A DNA stretch of 64,000 bases from Trichlorobacter ammonificans (GTDB taxonomy: Bacteria > Desulfobacterota > Desulfuromonadia > Geobacterales > Pseudopelobacteraceae). Both the position numbers and the translations under genes were made by a program. The notes under the pieces were generated by a model. The model searched no databases. It was not told the origin of the DNA and worked only from the letters and a program-made list of their open reading frames with translations. Each line of letters begins with the position of its first letter. The stretch's first letter is position 1. Where the stretch lies: positions 1,848,001-1,912,000 of the forward strand of contig NZ_OW150024.1 in the NCBI RefSeq assembly GCF_933509905.1, read 5' to 3'. Of this stretch, positions 28,066-36,839 are shown in pieces.

Positions 28066-29998
28066 TCGTGTTTTCCGTCTGCACCGGTTCAAGTGGCAGT
28101 CGTACGGTAAAGGTGCTGCCTGCACCCAAGGTGCTTGCAACAGTTATTTCTCCGCTGTGTTTCTTGACGATGTCATAGCAGATGGAGAGGCCCAAGCCAG
28201 TCCCTTTGCCGACCTCCTTCGTGGTGAAGAACGGCTCGAATATCCGTTCGACATGCTGGGGAGGAATCCCTTTGCCAGTGTCGGTGATGGCTATGAACAC
28301 CGAGTTGTCAGCTTGCCAGGTTTTGACCGTGATAACGCCGCGTTCGGTCATTGCATGGGCCGCGTTCACCAGCAGATTCATAAACACCTGATTCAACTGC
28401 TGCGGATAGCACGGAACCATCGGCAGCTCGCCGTACTGCCGGTCTATTTCGGCCACATATTTCAGCTCATTCCAGACAATATTGATGGTGCTGTCCAGGC
28501 AATCGTTGATGCTGGCAGGGGTTAGCTTCGACTCATCCAGCCTGGAAAAGCTTTTCAGGTCGGCAACGATCTTCCTGACCCGCTCTGCCCCTTCAAGGGA
28601 TTCCTCAATCAGTTGGGTGATGTCGCTGATGATGTAGTCAACCTTGAGTTTCTGACGCAGGGTATCAATCCCGGACATGTCCGGATGGTTGGGACAGGAA
28701 TAGAGAGACCCCTGCAATACGGCAATATACTCATCCAGCCGCATACCATATTTTTTCAGGCTGGTCAGGTTGCTGCTGATGAATCCCATGGGATTGTTGA
28801 TCTCATGGGCAACCCCTGCTGCCAACTGGCCGATGGAAGCCAACTTTTCCTGTTGAAAAACCTTTAACTGGGTCTGCTCCAGGTTGTCATAGGCTGCCTG
28901 CAGTTGTTCCGTAGCGCGACGCAATTCCGTGGAGTCGTGCATGGTGACAACCATGGATGGTTGATCGTTGTGCTGAATCTGGTAAAAAAAGATATCAAAC
29001 AACCGCTCGCTTTCATGATGGATGAGTTCTCCGCTGTTGTTGCGGAAAACAGTGAAGCTGAATCCACACTCCTGAAACAGCTCCCGCCAGTCCTTGCCCA
29101 CCAAGTCCTCAACCGCGTAGCCGGTAAGCGTGGATATCCGTCTGTTGGTCCTCTGAATACGGTGTTCACTGTCAACCAACATAACGACATCATCGATGCA
29201 GTCCAGCGTCTCTTCCCATTCCCGTTTTGCATGGGTCATCAGTGCAAGCGCTCGGGCAGTTACTTCCTGGGACTCTTTCTGCCGGGTAATGTCAAGGAAG
29301 CTGCTCCGGAAGCCTATGGTCTGATTATTTTCATCCTGTATCTGACGACTGTAATGGCGGAACCAGCGTACAGACCCATCAACCGTACACATGCGCAGTT
29401 CAATGCTCTTCGCGTAAGAAATGGAGCGGGCAACATGCTGTTGCCAGCGGCCACGATCATCAGGATGGATCAGTTGTTCAAGCAGCGCAGGGTCGGCATA
29501 AAATTCGGCATCCAGGTGGCCGAAAATGGTCTGACAGTTAGAAGAGATGAACCTGACCGAGTTATCCGGAAGCCGCCAGACTGCCACTTCACAGGTATTT
29601 TCAGCAACTATCCGGTAAATCTGCGCTGCTTCGCGCTGTGCCGCAACATCATCATCAAGCTCCTGAAGCAGTTCATTGAAGGCAATCGTCAGCTTGCCGA
29701 TTTCACTGTTGGTACTCTGCGGCAGATAGCGTGCATCTCCTTCTTTTTGTCCAAGGGTTGCCATATGGGCGAGCAAGCTTTGCAACGGCTCCATGCGACG
29801 TTTCGTTACAAACCAGACGGAAAAACAGAGCAGGAGTCCCAGCGCTGTCAGTGTAAACAGAACATGGAAACGGCCAATTGAATCTGGCGTAAAGCAGGAA
29901 AGCACTATTATGGTTACAGATAGAAAAACGAGCGTGGTAAGGAAGACACAGAGGGTAATACTGGTTGCGATGCTTAGCTCTTTGAACCTTTGCATCAT
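28055..29998 (-). CDS. Membrane sensor histidine kinase with HAMP-like linker and two PAS domains
   Basis: 647 residues. Helices at about 12-34 and 47-65 are followed by a HAMP-like segment (66-115, ending EIGKLTIAFNELLQEL). One PAS lies at about 125-240 with a PAC motif ending SFLDITRQK, and a second PAS at about 260-360. The catalytic core has H399 in [18 protein letters not shown]-box NLLVNAAHA and G-boxes DTGKGI and GTGLGL. Because the two helices are close, the sensed signal is probably membrane-associated or cytoplasmic. First gene of the operon: GGAAGGA sits eight bases before the ATG at 29998, and a promoter candidate is ~170 bases upstream. Confidence 0.88.
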   Translation of the reverse strand: MMQRFKELSIATSITLCVFLTTLVFLSVTIIVLSCFTPDSIGRFHVLFTLTALGLLLCFSVWFVTKRRMEPLQSLLAHMATLGQKEGDARYLPQSTNSEIGKLTIAFNELLQELDDDVAAQREAAQIYRIVAENTCEVAVWRLPDNSVRFISSNCQTIFGHLDAEFYADPALLEQLIHPDDRGRWQQHVARSISYAKSIELRMCTVDGSVRWFRHYSRQIQDENNQTIGFRSSFLDITRQKESQEVTARALALMTHAKREWEETLDCIDDVVMLVDSEHRIQRTNRRISTLTGYAVEDLVGKDWRELFQECGFSFTVFRNNSGELIHHESERLFDIFFYQIQHNDQPSMVVTMHDSTELRRATEQLQAAYDNLEQTQLKVFQQEKLASIGQLAAGVAHEINNPMGFISSNLTSLKKYGMRLDEYIAVLQGSLYSCPNHPDMSGIDTLRQKLKVDYIISDITQLIEESLEGAERVRKIVADLKSFSRLDESKLTPASINDCLDSTINIVWNELKYVAEIDRQYGELPMVPCYPQQLNQVFMNLLVNAAHAMTERGVITVKTWQADNSVFIAITDTGKGIPPQHVERIFEPFFTTKEVGKGTGLGLSICYDIVKKHSGEITVASTLGAGSTFTVRLPLEPVQTENTNEK

Positions 29999-30169
29999 CG
30001 GGATGATCCTTCCGTCATGAGCAGGGATTTGAAAGTCGTCGCGAGAAAGGCCGGAACAGGCTGCACGGAGCGCAGTGCCTGAAACGCACCAAGCACTCAG
30101 GAACTTGAGCGGCACCCTAAATGACCTCCGGAACAGCGGTACAAAGCCTTGGTCATGCTAGTGAGTGCA

Positions 30170-30197
30170 AGTATAGCAGGTAACGTGCGCCAAGCAA
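30170..30197 (-). promoter_or_regulatory. Promoter candidate for the signalling operon
   Basis: Read on the minus strand: TTGCTT (30197-30192), 16 bases, then TGC-TATACT with TATACT at 30175-30170. The -10 is near consensus and extended (TGn), which compensates for the weak -35. Transcription would leave a leader of about 165 bases before the first kinase. Confidence 0.55.
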
Positions 30198-30211
30198 GGA
30201 TCGAAGCGGTT

Positions 30212-31066
30212 CTATGCCACACTGGAGTCAATCAGAAAGCGGGCAATGCTGCGACGGGAGGGAAGGTGCGGCAGGTCGTGTACGTCGAACCAGCGGGCAT
30301 CGGCGATCTCGCTGTCGTCAACCGCTATGTCGCCGTCGGCGTAATCGGCCGCAAACCCCACCATGAGTTGCGACGGGAACGGCCACGCCTGGCTGGCAAC
30401 GTAACGCAGGTTGCGGATGGTGACCCCGGTTTCCTCGCGCGCTTCACGGATGGCGCACTCTTCCAGCGATTCGCCGACATCCAGAAATCCGGCCACCAGA
30501 CTGTAGCGTCCTTCGGCCCACTCCGGCTTGCGGATCAACAGCAGCTGGTTGTCACGCCTGATGAGTACGATGGCACAGGGATGAATCGGCGGATAGCTCT
30601 CGTGACGGCAGACGGGGCAGCGCTTGCCCCAGCTCTCCGTTATGCCGCTGGTAGGACTGCCGCACCGCGGACACAGGCCGGTCAGACGGTCGACATGGAG
30701 CAGTTGCTTGCCCAACCCCGCAACAGACATCAAAGCGGTTGACAGCCGCTCCTGGAACGCATTGAACGGCTCCGCCACCAAACCGGCGGGAAGTGGCGCC
30801 GATGCGCTGATTTGCAGGCATTTCACCGGCCTCCCCTGCCAACGGGCAAAGGTGAGCGGCCGAGAGCCACTGGGCAGTTCAAGCGGAGCCTGACCAACGG
30901 GGAACTGAAGTCCGTCGGCCGTTTCACGCACCAGCACGCAGCCCCCCTGGAGCAGAATCCAGTGGGCGTCGCCACCATCATCGGAACCAGGGCCGGGCAA
31001 CAGCAGGAATCCGGGCGGTAACGCCTGTCGGTTGAACGGAAGGTTGACATGCTCGGGATAGGCCAT
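30212..31066 (-). CDS. nudC: NADH pyrophosphatase (NudC-type Nudix hydrolase)
   Basis: 284 residues. Hydrolyses NAD(H) to NMN(H) and AMP; NudC enzymes also remove NAD caps from RNA. The zinc motif CPRCG...CPVC lies mid-protein. The Nudix box GFLDVGESLEECAIREAREETGV is complete, and the NudC-specific SQPWPFP motif appears as SQAWPFPSQ, with alanine replacing the proline. The start was placed at the ATG at 31066 because the codons between 31120 and 31066 look non-coding for this genome. The gene diverges from mltG. Confidence 0.9.
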   Translation of the reverse strand: MAYPEHVNLPFNRQALPPGFLLLPGPGSDDGGDAHWILLQGGCVLVRETADGLQFPVGQAPLELPSGSRPLTFARWQGRPVKCLQISASAPLPAGLVAEPFNAFQERLSTALMSVAGLGKQLLHVDRLTGLCPRCGSPTSGITESWGKRCPVCRHESYPPIHPCAIVLIRRDNQLLLIRKPEWAEGRYSLVAGFLDVGESLEECAIREAREETGVTIRNLRYVASQAWPFPSQLMVGFAADYADGDIAVDDSEIADARWFDVHDLPHLPSRRSIARFLIDSSVA

Positions 31067-31126
31067 AGCCTGTTCGTAACAGCTTGCCCTCCCGATTGTC
31101 AAGGATACGTAGCGCTCCATTAGTGC

Positions 31127-31154
31127 TTGACGCCACCGTCAAAGCATTTACAAT
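31127..31154 (+). promoter_or_regulatory. mltG: Promoter for mltG with a perfect TTGACG-N4-CGTCAA palindrome
   Basis: TTGACG (31127-31132) and TACAAT (31149-31154) are separated by 16 bases. The -35 is also the left half of an exact 6-4-6 inverted repeat (right half CGTCAA, 31137-31142), which may be an operator between nudC and mltG. The expected transcription start is at about 31161, the A of the mltG ATG, so the mRNA may be leaderless. Confidence 0.55.
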
Positions 31155-31160
31155 CCGCCC

Positions 31161-32189
31161 ATGCTTGTTCGCACGTCCGGTCCGCTCACACTCCTGCGCC
31201 GTTTCTGGCACTGGCCCGTTCGTATAGCTGCCGCGGCTTTCCTGCTCTGGTATCTGTTCCTGCTGATCATGCCGGCCGGAAACGGCCAGCGCGTCTACGG
31301 TCTGACCGTTCCCAAAGGCGCCGGCCTGGGGTCGGTCGCCGAAGAGCTGGCCCAGCAGAAGATCGTCCGCAGTGCCCTGCACCTGCGCCTGGTGGCACGC
31401 CTGCGCGGCCTTGACCGCGCCATGCAGGTGGGTGACTATCGCCTGACCGATGCCATGACGCCGACGCAGATACTTGAAAAGATGGCACGGGGGGAGACCG
31501 ATGCCCGCCGCTTTACGCTACCCGAGGGGTACTCCATGTTCCAGGCTGCAGAGCTGCTGGAGCGTGCCGGCATCTTCAAAAAAGACTCCTTCCTGGTGGC
31601 CTGTCGTGACACGACACTACTCAGCTCGCTGGCCATTCCCGCACCGAGCGCCGAAGGCTATCTCTTTCCCGGCACCTATCTGGTGGGATTCCATACCGAC
31701 GAGCGTGCCCTGGTAACGGAAATGGTACGGGAGTTCAGATTCCGGACCGCATCGCTCCTACCGCTGGTGGACCAATCCGGTTTTGACCTGCACCAGGTGG
31801 TTACCCTGGCCTCCATGGTGGAACGGGAGGCGGTCTCCATCGAGGAAATGCCGCTGATTGCCTCGGTATTTCACAACCGGCTGCGGATCGGCATGCCCCT
31901 GCAGAGTGATCCCACCGCCATCTACGGCATACGGACCTTTGGCGGAACCGTTACCCGTTCCGATGTTCAGCGCACCTCTCCCTACAATACCTACCGGATC
32001 AAAGGACTCCCCCCGGGCCCCATCGGCAACCCCGGACTTGAGGCGATCCGCTCGGTGCTGCACCCGGCAGCCACGGACTATTATTACTTCGTGGCACGCA
32101 AGGACGGAACCCACCAGTTCTCCCGGACACTCCAGGAGCATAACCAGGGGGTCCAGCGATTCCTGCGCAAGGGGAAGAAGCGGAAGTAG
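31161..32189 (+). CDS. mltG: Endolytic murein transglycosylase MltG (YceG)
   Basis: 342 residues. Cleaves nascent glycan strands in the periplasm and sets their length. One N-terminal membrane anchor spans about 21-38, followed by a LysM-like region and the YceG domain. The catalytic glutamate is E221 in ASMVEREAVSIEEMPLIASV, and the substrate-site stretch QSDPTAIYGI and PYNTYRIKGLPPGPI follow. No Shine-Dalgarno sequence precedes the ATG, and the predicted transcription start falls on it. No alternative start preserves the membrane anchor. Confidence 0.94.
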   Translation: MLVRTSGPLTLLRRFWHWPVRIAAAAFLLWYLFLLIMPAGNGQRVYGLTVPKGAGLGSVAEELAQQKIVRSALHLRLVARLRGLDRAMQVGDYRLTDAMTPTQILEKMARGETDARRFTLPEGYSMFQAAELLERAGIFKKDSFLVACRDTTLLSSLAIPAPSAEGYLFPGTYLVGFHTDERALVTEMVREFRFRTASLLPLVDQSGFDLHQVVTLASMVEREAVSIEEMPLIASVFHNRLRIGMPLQSDPTAIYGIRTFGGTVTRSDVQRTSPYNTYRIKGLPPGPIGNPGLEAIRSVLHPAATDYYYFVARKDGTHQFSRTLQEHNQGVQRFLRKGKKRK

Positions 32190-32275
32190 ACTGAATACAC
32201 GGAAGGATCGGGTAGCAGCGGGAGGACGGCGGACGTGACAGGGCACCCGGCGTACCGGGCTGGCGAACAGAAGGT

Positions 32276-32306
32276 GGACGCCGCCCGGTGCCTGCCCACG
32301 GCGTCC
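32276..32306. terminator. Hairpin between convergent mltG and HDOD genes
   Basis: GGACGCCG (32276-32283) and CGGCGTCC (32299-32306) form a perfect eight-base stem with a 15-base loop. T tracts are poor on both sides, so a terminator role is only suggested. Confidence 0.38.
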
Positions 32307-32315
32307 GCTGCTGTT

Positions 32316-33164
32316 TCAGCCTACACAGATGCCGTCGGCATCCTCGATGACGATCTCCAGTTCCACCAGGGCGCTCTCGCTAAGCCCCAGAAAACGGGTT
32401 TCCGGCAATTCGGACAACAGGATGGACGGATCACGGGGATGGTGGGAGCGGCCGAGCCGACGACAGGTAAGGTTGGCGAGGCGTACGGCCACCAAGAGAA
32501 TGTTGTTCTGATCGAATTCACGCGCATGGTGCCTGCCGGCTATTTCACAGTAAAACTCGGGAAAGTTCCATCCTTTCATCAGGGCGTAGCCTACTTCTTC
32601 GTGCATCGCCTCCATGATCCCGCCGATCAGCGGTTCCGTCAGCTCAACCTCGGTCTGTCCGTCACGCAGGATATCATCCAGCACCTTCAGAAGCGCCAAC
32701 TTGCCGATGTCATGCATCAGCCCCCCCATGAACGCCTCGGCAGCCATGCCGGGATACCCCCCTCTGCGGGTCAGCCACTTGGCCCCAACAGCACAGGAAA
32801 GTGCATGCCCCCACAGCTCCTGCATCAACCGGTTCAGGACGTCGTTCGAGGAGTTGTAGTACTCGAACTGGGAGGCCAGCATCGCCATGTTGGCAATTTC
32901 CTGAGCCCCCAGGCGGACAATGGCGTCCTTGATGGTGGCGATCTTCGACAATCCGGCGTAGTAGGAAGAGTTGGCAACTCTGAGCACCCGCCCCGACAGC
33001 GACTGGTCCTCACTGATCAACTCAATGACGTCGTCGATTTCGAAGGTTCGGGAGGCCAGCAGTTGCTGCAATTTTACCGCAACCGTGTGAAAGACCGGCA
33101 GCTCCTGACTGCTCTCCCTGAGCGTGGTCTGAATCAGTTCAACCAACTGTCGTGCTTCGGTCAT
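32316..33164 (-). CDS. HDOD-domain signalling protein
   Basis: 282 residues, almost all HDOD domain: LPVFHTVAVKLQQLL near the N-terminus, ISEDQSLSGRVLRVANSSYY, then GGLMHDIGKLALL and HEEVGYALMKGWNFP. HDOD proteins are HD-superfamily relatives, often without phosphohydrolase activity, that appear in bacterial signalling and gliding or twitching control. No receiver or other domain is attached. GGGAGAGG lies upstream of the ATG. It stands alone between mltG (convergent) and rnhB, about 95 bases from the latter. Confidence 0.88.
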   Translation of the reverse strand: MTEARQLVELIQTTLRESSQELPVFHTVAVKLQQLLASRTFEIDDVIELISEDQSLSGRVLRVANSSYYAGLSKIATIKDAIVRLGAQEIANMAMLASQFEYYNSSNDVLNRLMQELWGHALSCAVGAKWLTRRGGYPGMAAEAFMGGLMHDIGKLALLKVLDDILRDGQTEVELTEPLIGGIMEAMHEEVGYALMKGWNFPEFYCEIAGRHHAREFDQNNILLVAVRLANLTCRRLGRSHHPRDPSILLSELPETRFLGLSESALVELEIVIEDADGICVG

Positions 33165-33259
33165 GGGGCACCTCTCCCGGCTGGCACTGCTCTGGCGGCG
33201 TAGTGTACCGGCTTTTTCCGAAAATGCAATCCGAGCTCTCCCGACCGGGCATGAAAAAA

Positions 33260-33943
33260 CTACTGCAAGGTGACGGGGTCATGCCACGAGGCCGCAGCAT
33301 CGGCAAGGCCGCAAAATTCCCGTACTCCCCGGAAACTGGTGCGGTGGATCGGACAGGGACCATGGCTGCGGATAGCGGCCAGGTGGGCAGCGCAACCGTA
33401 CCCCTTGTGGCGGGCAAAGCCGTACTGTGGCCACTGCTGGTCGTAGGCCAGCATCAGCCGGTCGCGGGTAACTTTGGCAATGATGGATGCCGCGGCAATG
33501 GAAGCACTGCGGCTGTCCCCCTGCTTGATCGTCTGTTGCGGCAGCGGTGACGGGATGGTGGTAATACCGTCGATCAGCAGATAGTCAGGAGCCGGCAAAA
33601 GTGCCGTCACCGCCTGCAGCATAGCCTGGCGGGTCGCCTGCAGGATATTGATCCGGTCGATCAGAGCTGGCGGAGCACTGCCAACCCCCACGGCCAGGGC
33701 TGCACCCGTGATTTCGTCGAACAGCCGTTCGCGCTGTCGTTCCGTCAGCTTTTTCGAATCATTCAGCCCGACAACGGAGCAGTCCGGCGGCAGGATAACT
33801 GCGGCGGCAACCACCGGGCCGGCCAGGGGCCCCCTGCCTGCCTCATCCACCCCGGCTATCCGGAGATACCCCAACGCCCCCGTCCGCTGCTCGAAGTGCC
33901 AGAGGTCCGCGGCCTGGGTATATGCAAAGAGGAGTTCCTGCAT
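33260..33943 (-). CDS. rnhB: Ribonuclease HII
   Basis: 227 residues. Removes ribonucleotides from RNA-DNA hybrids. The catalytic motif GVDEAGRGPLAGPVV has D33 and E34; NDSKKL, YLLIDG and the GDSRSASIAAASIIAKVTRD block follow. The C-terminus (RTSFRGVREF) is also typical. The start ATG directly touches the T tract of the rplS terminator, and no Shine-Dalgarno sequence is possible there. An internal TTG lies 27 codons downstream, still before the catalytic motif, but would remove a family-like N-terminus. Expression probably depends on read-through from the ribosomal operon. Confidence 0.92.
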   Translation of the reverse strand: MQELLFAYTQAADLWHFEQRTGALGYLRIAGVDEAGRGPLAGPVVAAAVILPPDCSVVGLNDSKKLTERQRERLFDEITGAALAVGVGSAPPALIDRINILQATRQAMLQAVTALLPAPDYLLIDGITTIPSPLPQQTIKQGDSRSASIAAASIIAKVTRDRLMLAYDQQWPQYGFARHKGYGCAAHLAAIRSHGPCPIHRTSFRGVREFCGLADAAASWHDPVTLQ

Positions 33944-33969
33944 AAAAAAAGCCCCGCCGGAGCGGGGCT
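33944..33969 (-). terminator. Intrinsic terminator after rplS
   Basis: On the minus strand AGCCCCGC, loop TCCG, GCGGGGCT, then seven T residues. The stem is eight perfect base pairs. The T tract ends directly at the rnhB ATG. Confidence 0.92.
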
Positions 33970-33981
33970 GGAAACACGAGG

Positions 33982-34344
33982 TCAGCGGGCCATGCCGGGC
34001 ACGTACTTGCGCTCGCGAATACGTGCGGCTTTACCGCGCAGGCTGCGCAGGTAGTACAGCTTAGCACGGCGCACATGGCCGCGGGTGACGACTTCAAGCT
34101 GCTCGATGATCGGTGAGTGAATCGGGAAGACCCGTTCAACACCGATGCCGTTGGAAATTTTGCGGACAGTGAAGGTCTCGTTGATACCGCCGTTCTGGCG
34201 AGCGATCACCACGCCCTGGTAGGCCTGGATCCGCTGTTTGTCGCCTTCCACGATCTTGACGTGGACCTTGACCGTGTCGCCGACCTTGAAGACCGGGATA
34301 TTCTTCTTCATCTGTTCGAATTCAATAAAATCGATGGTGTTCAT
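33982..34344 (-). CDS. rplS: 50S ribosomal protein L19
   Basis: 120 residues, full length. L19 lies at the subunit interface. The N-terminus with [16 protein letters not shown], the central [21 protein letters not shown] and the end [18 protein letters not shown] match the family. A strong AGGAGGAGCAGGAG sequence precedes the ATG. It follows the RNA methyltransferase by 29 bases, in the classical rpsP-rimM-trmD-rplS order. Confidence 0.98.
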   Translation of the reverse strand: MNTIDFIEFEQMKKNIPVFKVGDTVKVHVKIVEGDKQRIQAYQGVVIARQNGGINETFTVRKISNGIGVERVFPIHSPIIEQLEVVTRGHVRRAKLYYLRSLRGKAARIRERKYVPGMAR

Positions 34345-34373
34345 GGCTCCTGCTCCTCCTCATGGTACCTGTA

Positions 34374-34952
34374 TCAGGTTGATATGGTTTCTCTCTGTCC
34401 CAGCAGCCGGTCCAGCATGATGGCCAGGGCCGAACGGACCGGCAGATGATTGTAGTCGCCGCAGCCGACAATCGGTTCAAGGGTTTCATCGGCCTCTGCG
34501 AACAGCTCGTCCGCCAGTCCCCAGCCGGTGCCCAGCACCAACAGGCAAGGCTGCCCGTCATGCCGCAGCCGGTCGCGCAAGGCGGCGAAGGAAACGGCGT
34601 CGGCTCTGCGCCGCGCACCGGTGGCAACCACCGTCACCGGCCTGTCGAAACGTTGTTGAAAGGCAGCCACTGCTTCGGCCAGCGTCGGCACCACCCTGAC
34701 CAGAGAAAGGGCTTCACGGCGGTCCGGGTTGTACCCTCCGCCCCACCCGGTGTCCCAGTGGGTGGTAATACGCTGGATCATCGCCTGCTGCTCTGCGGAC
34801 GGCGTTACCAGGTAGTAGCGGCTCAGGCCGTACGTCCGGGCTGTCCGGGCGATATCGTGGATATCTAGATTGGTGACTGCCGTGGTCACCACGTCACGAT
34901 GTTTGTTATATACCGGGTGGTGCACCAGAGCCACTGCCAGGTTCTCAACCAT
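34374..34952 (-). CDS. SPOUT-type RNA methyltransferase (COG4752/Methyltrn_RNA_4 family)
   Basis: 192 residues. Begins [24 protein letters not shown] and contains [10 protein letters not shown] and [13 protein letters not shown], the knot-forming S-adenosylmethionine site typical of this SPOUT subfamily. It is regularly found next to trmD in deltaproteobacteria and some Thermotogae. The exact RNA target is not known to me. The ATG at 34952 overlaps the trmD stop by eight bases. Confidence 0.85.
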   Translation of the reverse strand: MVENLAVALVHHPVYNKHRDVVTTAVTNLDIHDIARTARTYGLSRYYLVTPSAEQQAMIQRITTHWDTGWGGGYNPDRREALSLVRVVPTLAEAVAAFQQRFDRPVTVVATGARRRADAVSFAALRDRLRHDGQPCLLVLGTGWGLADELFAEADETLEPIVGCGDYNHLPVRSALAIMLDRLLGQRETIST

Positions 34953-35679
34953 GCTCCGCCTCAAGCTCGGCCAGCATGTGCCGGTCGGCAGCCGAAAGAT
35001 CGGCTTCCCGCAGCAGGTCGGGGCGGATGGCCAGGGTACGCCGCAGGGCCTCCCGGCGACGCCACTGCCCAATACGGGCATGATCACCGGAAAGCAGCAC
35101 GTCAGGCACCGCCAAGTCGCGAAACCGCGGAGGCCGGGTATACTGGGGGTACTCCAGCAGTCCGTCGGAAAACGAGTCACTCCGCGCCGACTCTTCCGAC
35201 CCCAGGGCCCCCGGCAGGAGCCGGGTCACGGCATCCACCATGACCATTGCGGCCAACTCGCCGCCCGAAAGCACGTAATCGCCGATGGAGATGGAGCGGT
35301 CCACCAGCAGCTTTCTGACCCGTTCGTCAATTCCCTCGTAACGGCCGCAGAGGATAATCAGCCCCGCGGCCTCCGAAAGCTCGGCTGCGACCCGCTGGCT
35401 GAAGCGTTCCCCCGTGGGGCAGGCTGCCACCACCAGAGCCTTGGGGTTGCATCGGCGGGCATGTTCAATACAGGCTGCCAGCGGTTCAGGCTTCATCACC
35501 ATGCCGGCACCGCCGCCGTAGGGAGCGTCATCGACGGTATGGTGCTTATCCAGAGCGTAGGCGCGAATCTGATGCAGGCCGATGCTGATCAGTCCCTTGT
35601 CCTGCGCCCTGCGAATGATACTCTCTTCAAACGGTCCCCGGAACATCTCGGGGAAGAGGGTCAGAATGTCGAACCTCAT
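34945..35679 (-). CDS. trmD: tRNA (guanine-37-N1)-methyltransferase
   Basis: 244 residues. Methylates G37 next to the anticodon and so prevents frameshifting. The N-terminal [13 protein letters not shown], the [14 protein letters not shown] motif, the knot [11 protein letters not shown] and [12 protein letters not shown], and the C-terminal [19 protein letters not shown] are all present. The start overlaps the rimM stop (ATGA). Confidence 0.97.
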   Translation of the reverse strand: MRFDILTLFPEMFRGPFEESIIRRAQDKGLISIGLHQIRAYALDKHHTVDDAPYGGGAGMVMKPEPLAACIEHARRCNPKALVVAACPTGERFSQRVAAELSEAAGLIILCGRYEGIDERVRKLLVDRSISIGDYVLSGGELAAMVMVDAVTRLLPGALGSEESARSDSFSDGLLEYPQYTRPPRFRDLAVPDVLLSGDHARIGQWRRREALRRTLAIRPDLLREADLSAADRHMLAELEAEHG

Positions 35680-36200
35680 AGATCAAGCAACCCTTCCAGC
35701 GGCGTGATGGTCATGATCCCCGCGGACAGGTCAACCGTCTGAATCACATCCGCAATGGCGGGGATGAGGTACTCCTTCTCCTCCCCCTCCACCACGTAGA
35801 CATCGTTGGCGCCGGTTTCCATAATCCGGCTCAACGTCCCCAGGCGCATCCCCTGATCGGTCACTACCGTCAGTCCGATCAGGTCCTTCCAATAGTATTC
35901 GTCATCTCCGGCTGCCGGCAACTGGTCCTGATCGACCAGCAGTTCGGCACCGGCCAATCGTCCGGCAGCGTCGGCACTGTCGATCCCCGCGATGGTCAGC
36001 AGCATCTTGCTGCCGTGCTGCACCGCACGCGTCAACCGGAACCGGCCCATCGTGCCGTCGGCCATCGCAAGCCGTATTTCGCGCGCCGCCTGCAGGGTTT
36101 CGATATTGCCCGAATAGGAATGCAGCCGAAGCTGCCCCCTGACACCGTGGGGGCCGCTGATCCGGCCGACGGCAATCAGGGTAGTGCGTTCGTGTTCCAT
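35676..36200 (-). CDS. rimM: Ribosome maturation factor RimM
   Basis: 174 residues. Assists maturation of the 30S head by binding S19. The N-terminal RimM barrel ([16 protein letters not shown]) and the C-terminal PRC-barrel ([36 protein letters not shown]) are both complete. The coding region abuts khpA with no gap and overlaps trmD. Confidence 0.96.
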   Translation of the reverse strand: MEHERTTLIAVGRISGPHGVRGQLRLHSYSGNIETLQAAREIRLAMADGTMGRFRLTRAVQHGSKMLLTIAGIDSADAAGRLAGAELLVDQDQLPAAGDDEYYWKDLIGLTVVTDQGMRLGTLSRIMETGANDVYVVEGEEKEYLIPAIADVIQTVDLSAGIMTITPLEGLLDL

Positions 36201-36431
36201 TTATTCGACAATCTTCAGGATCGCCTTCTTGTTGTCCCGCGTCGCCACCGCATTCAGCAAGGTCCTGATCGCCTTGGCGGTACGGCCTTCCTTACCGATG
36301 ATCCTCCCCATATCCTCCTTGGCCACGGAAAGCTTGATGACCAGGGTATCCTCTTCCATTTCTTCGGAAGTGAGCACTTTCGACGGATCGTCAACGAGGG
36401 CCTGCGCGATGGTTTCGACGAGTGTTTTCAT
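36201..36431 (-). CDS. khpA: KH-domain RNA-binding protein KhpA
   Basis: 76 residues, a single KH domain with the RNA-binding loop IIGKEGRT. In other bacteria KhpA pairs with KhpB and influences cell shape and small-RNA regulation. The location between rpsP and rimM is the conserved one. The stop codon directly precedes the rimM ATG. Confidence 0.95.
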   Translation of the reverse strand: MKTLVETIAQALVDDPSKVLTSEEMEEDTLVIKLSVAKEDMGRIIGKEGRTAKAIRTLLNAVATRDNKKAILKIVE

Positions 36432-36491
36432 CTGGCGTACCTCTGCGCGGTGGAGTAGCCGGTGGAACCGGATGGGACGCTATGACGACGG

Positions 36492-36755
36492 TCAGGCTGC
36501 CTGGGTGTTGTTCTCCAGGATACCTTCCTTTTTCAGCAACTGGCGTACCGTATCGGTGGGCTGCGCACCCTTGCCGAGCCAGTCGATGATCTTGTCCTTG
36601 TTCAGCTTGCAGATCGCGGGCTTCTTGGTCGGATCGTAGTAGCCGAGGTTCTCGATGAAGCGACCGTCGCGACGGCAGCGCTCGTCAGCGATGACTACCT
36701 GATAAAAAGGACGCTTCTTGGCGCCGCCGCGTTGCAGTCTGATCTTTGTTGCCAT
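36492..36755 (-). CDS. rpsP: 30S ribosomal protein S16
   Basis: 87 residues, full length, with the family start [21 protein letters not shown] and the [13 protein letters not shown] motif. AGGAGG precedes the ATG. It lies 84 bases after ffh on the same strand. Confidence 0.97.
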   Translation of the reverse strand: MATKIRLQRGGAKKRPFYQVVIADERCRRDGRFIENLGYYDPTKKPAICKLNKDKIIDWLGKGAQPTDTVRQLLKKEGILENNTQAA

Positions 36756-36839
36756 GGTGTTTCCTCCTGCGTGGTATCGTGGGTGATGTCGGATTAGATG
36801 TACCGCGAATATCTAGCTGTCTGTGTAGTGCCGCCGGCG

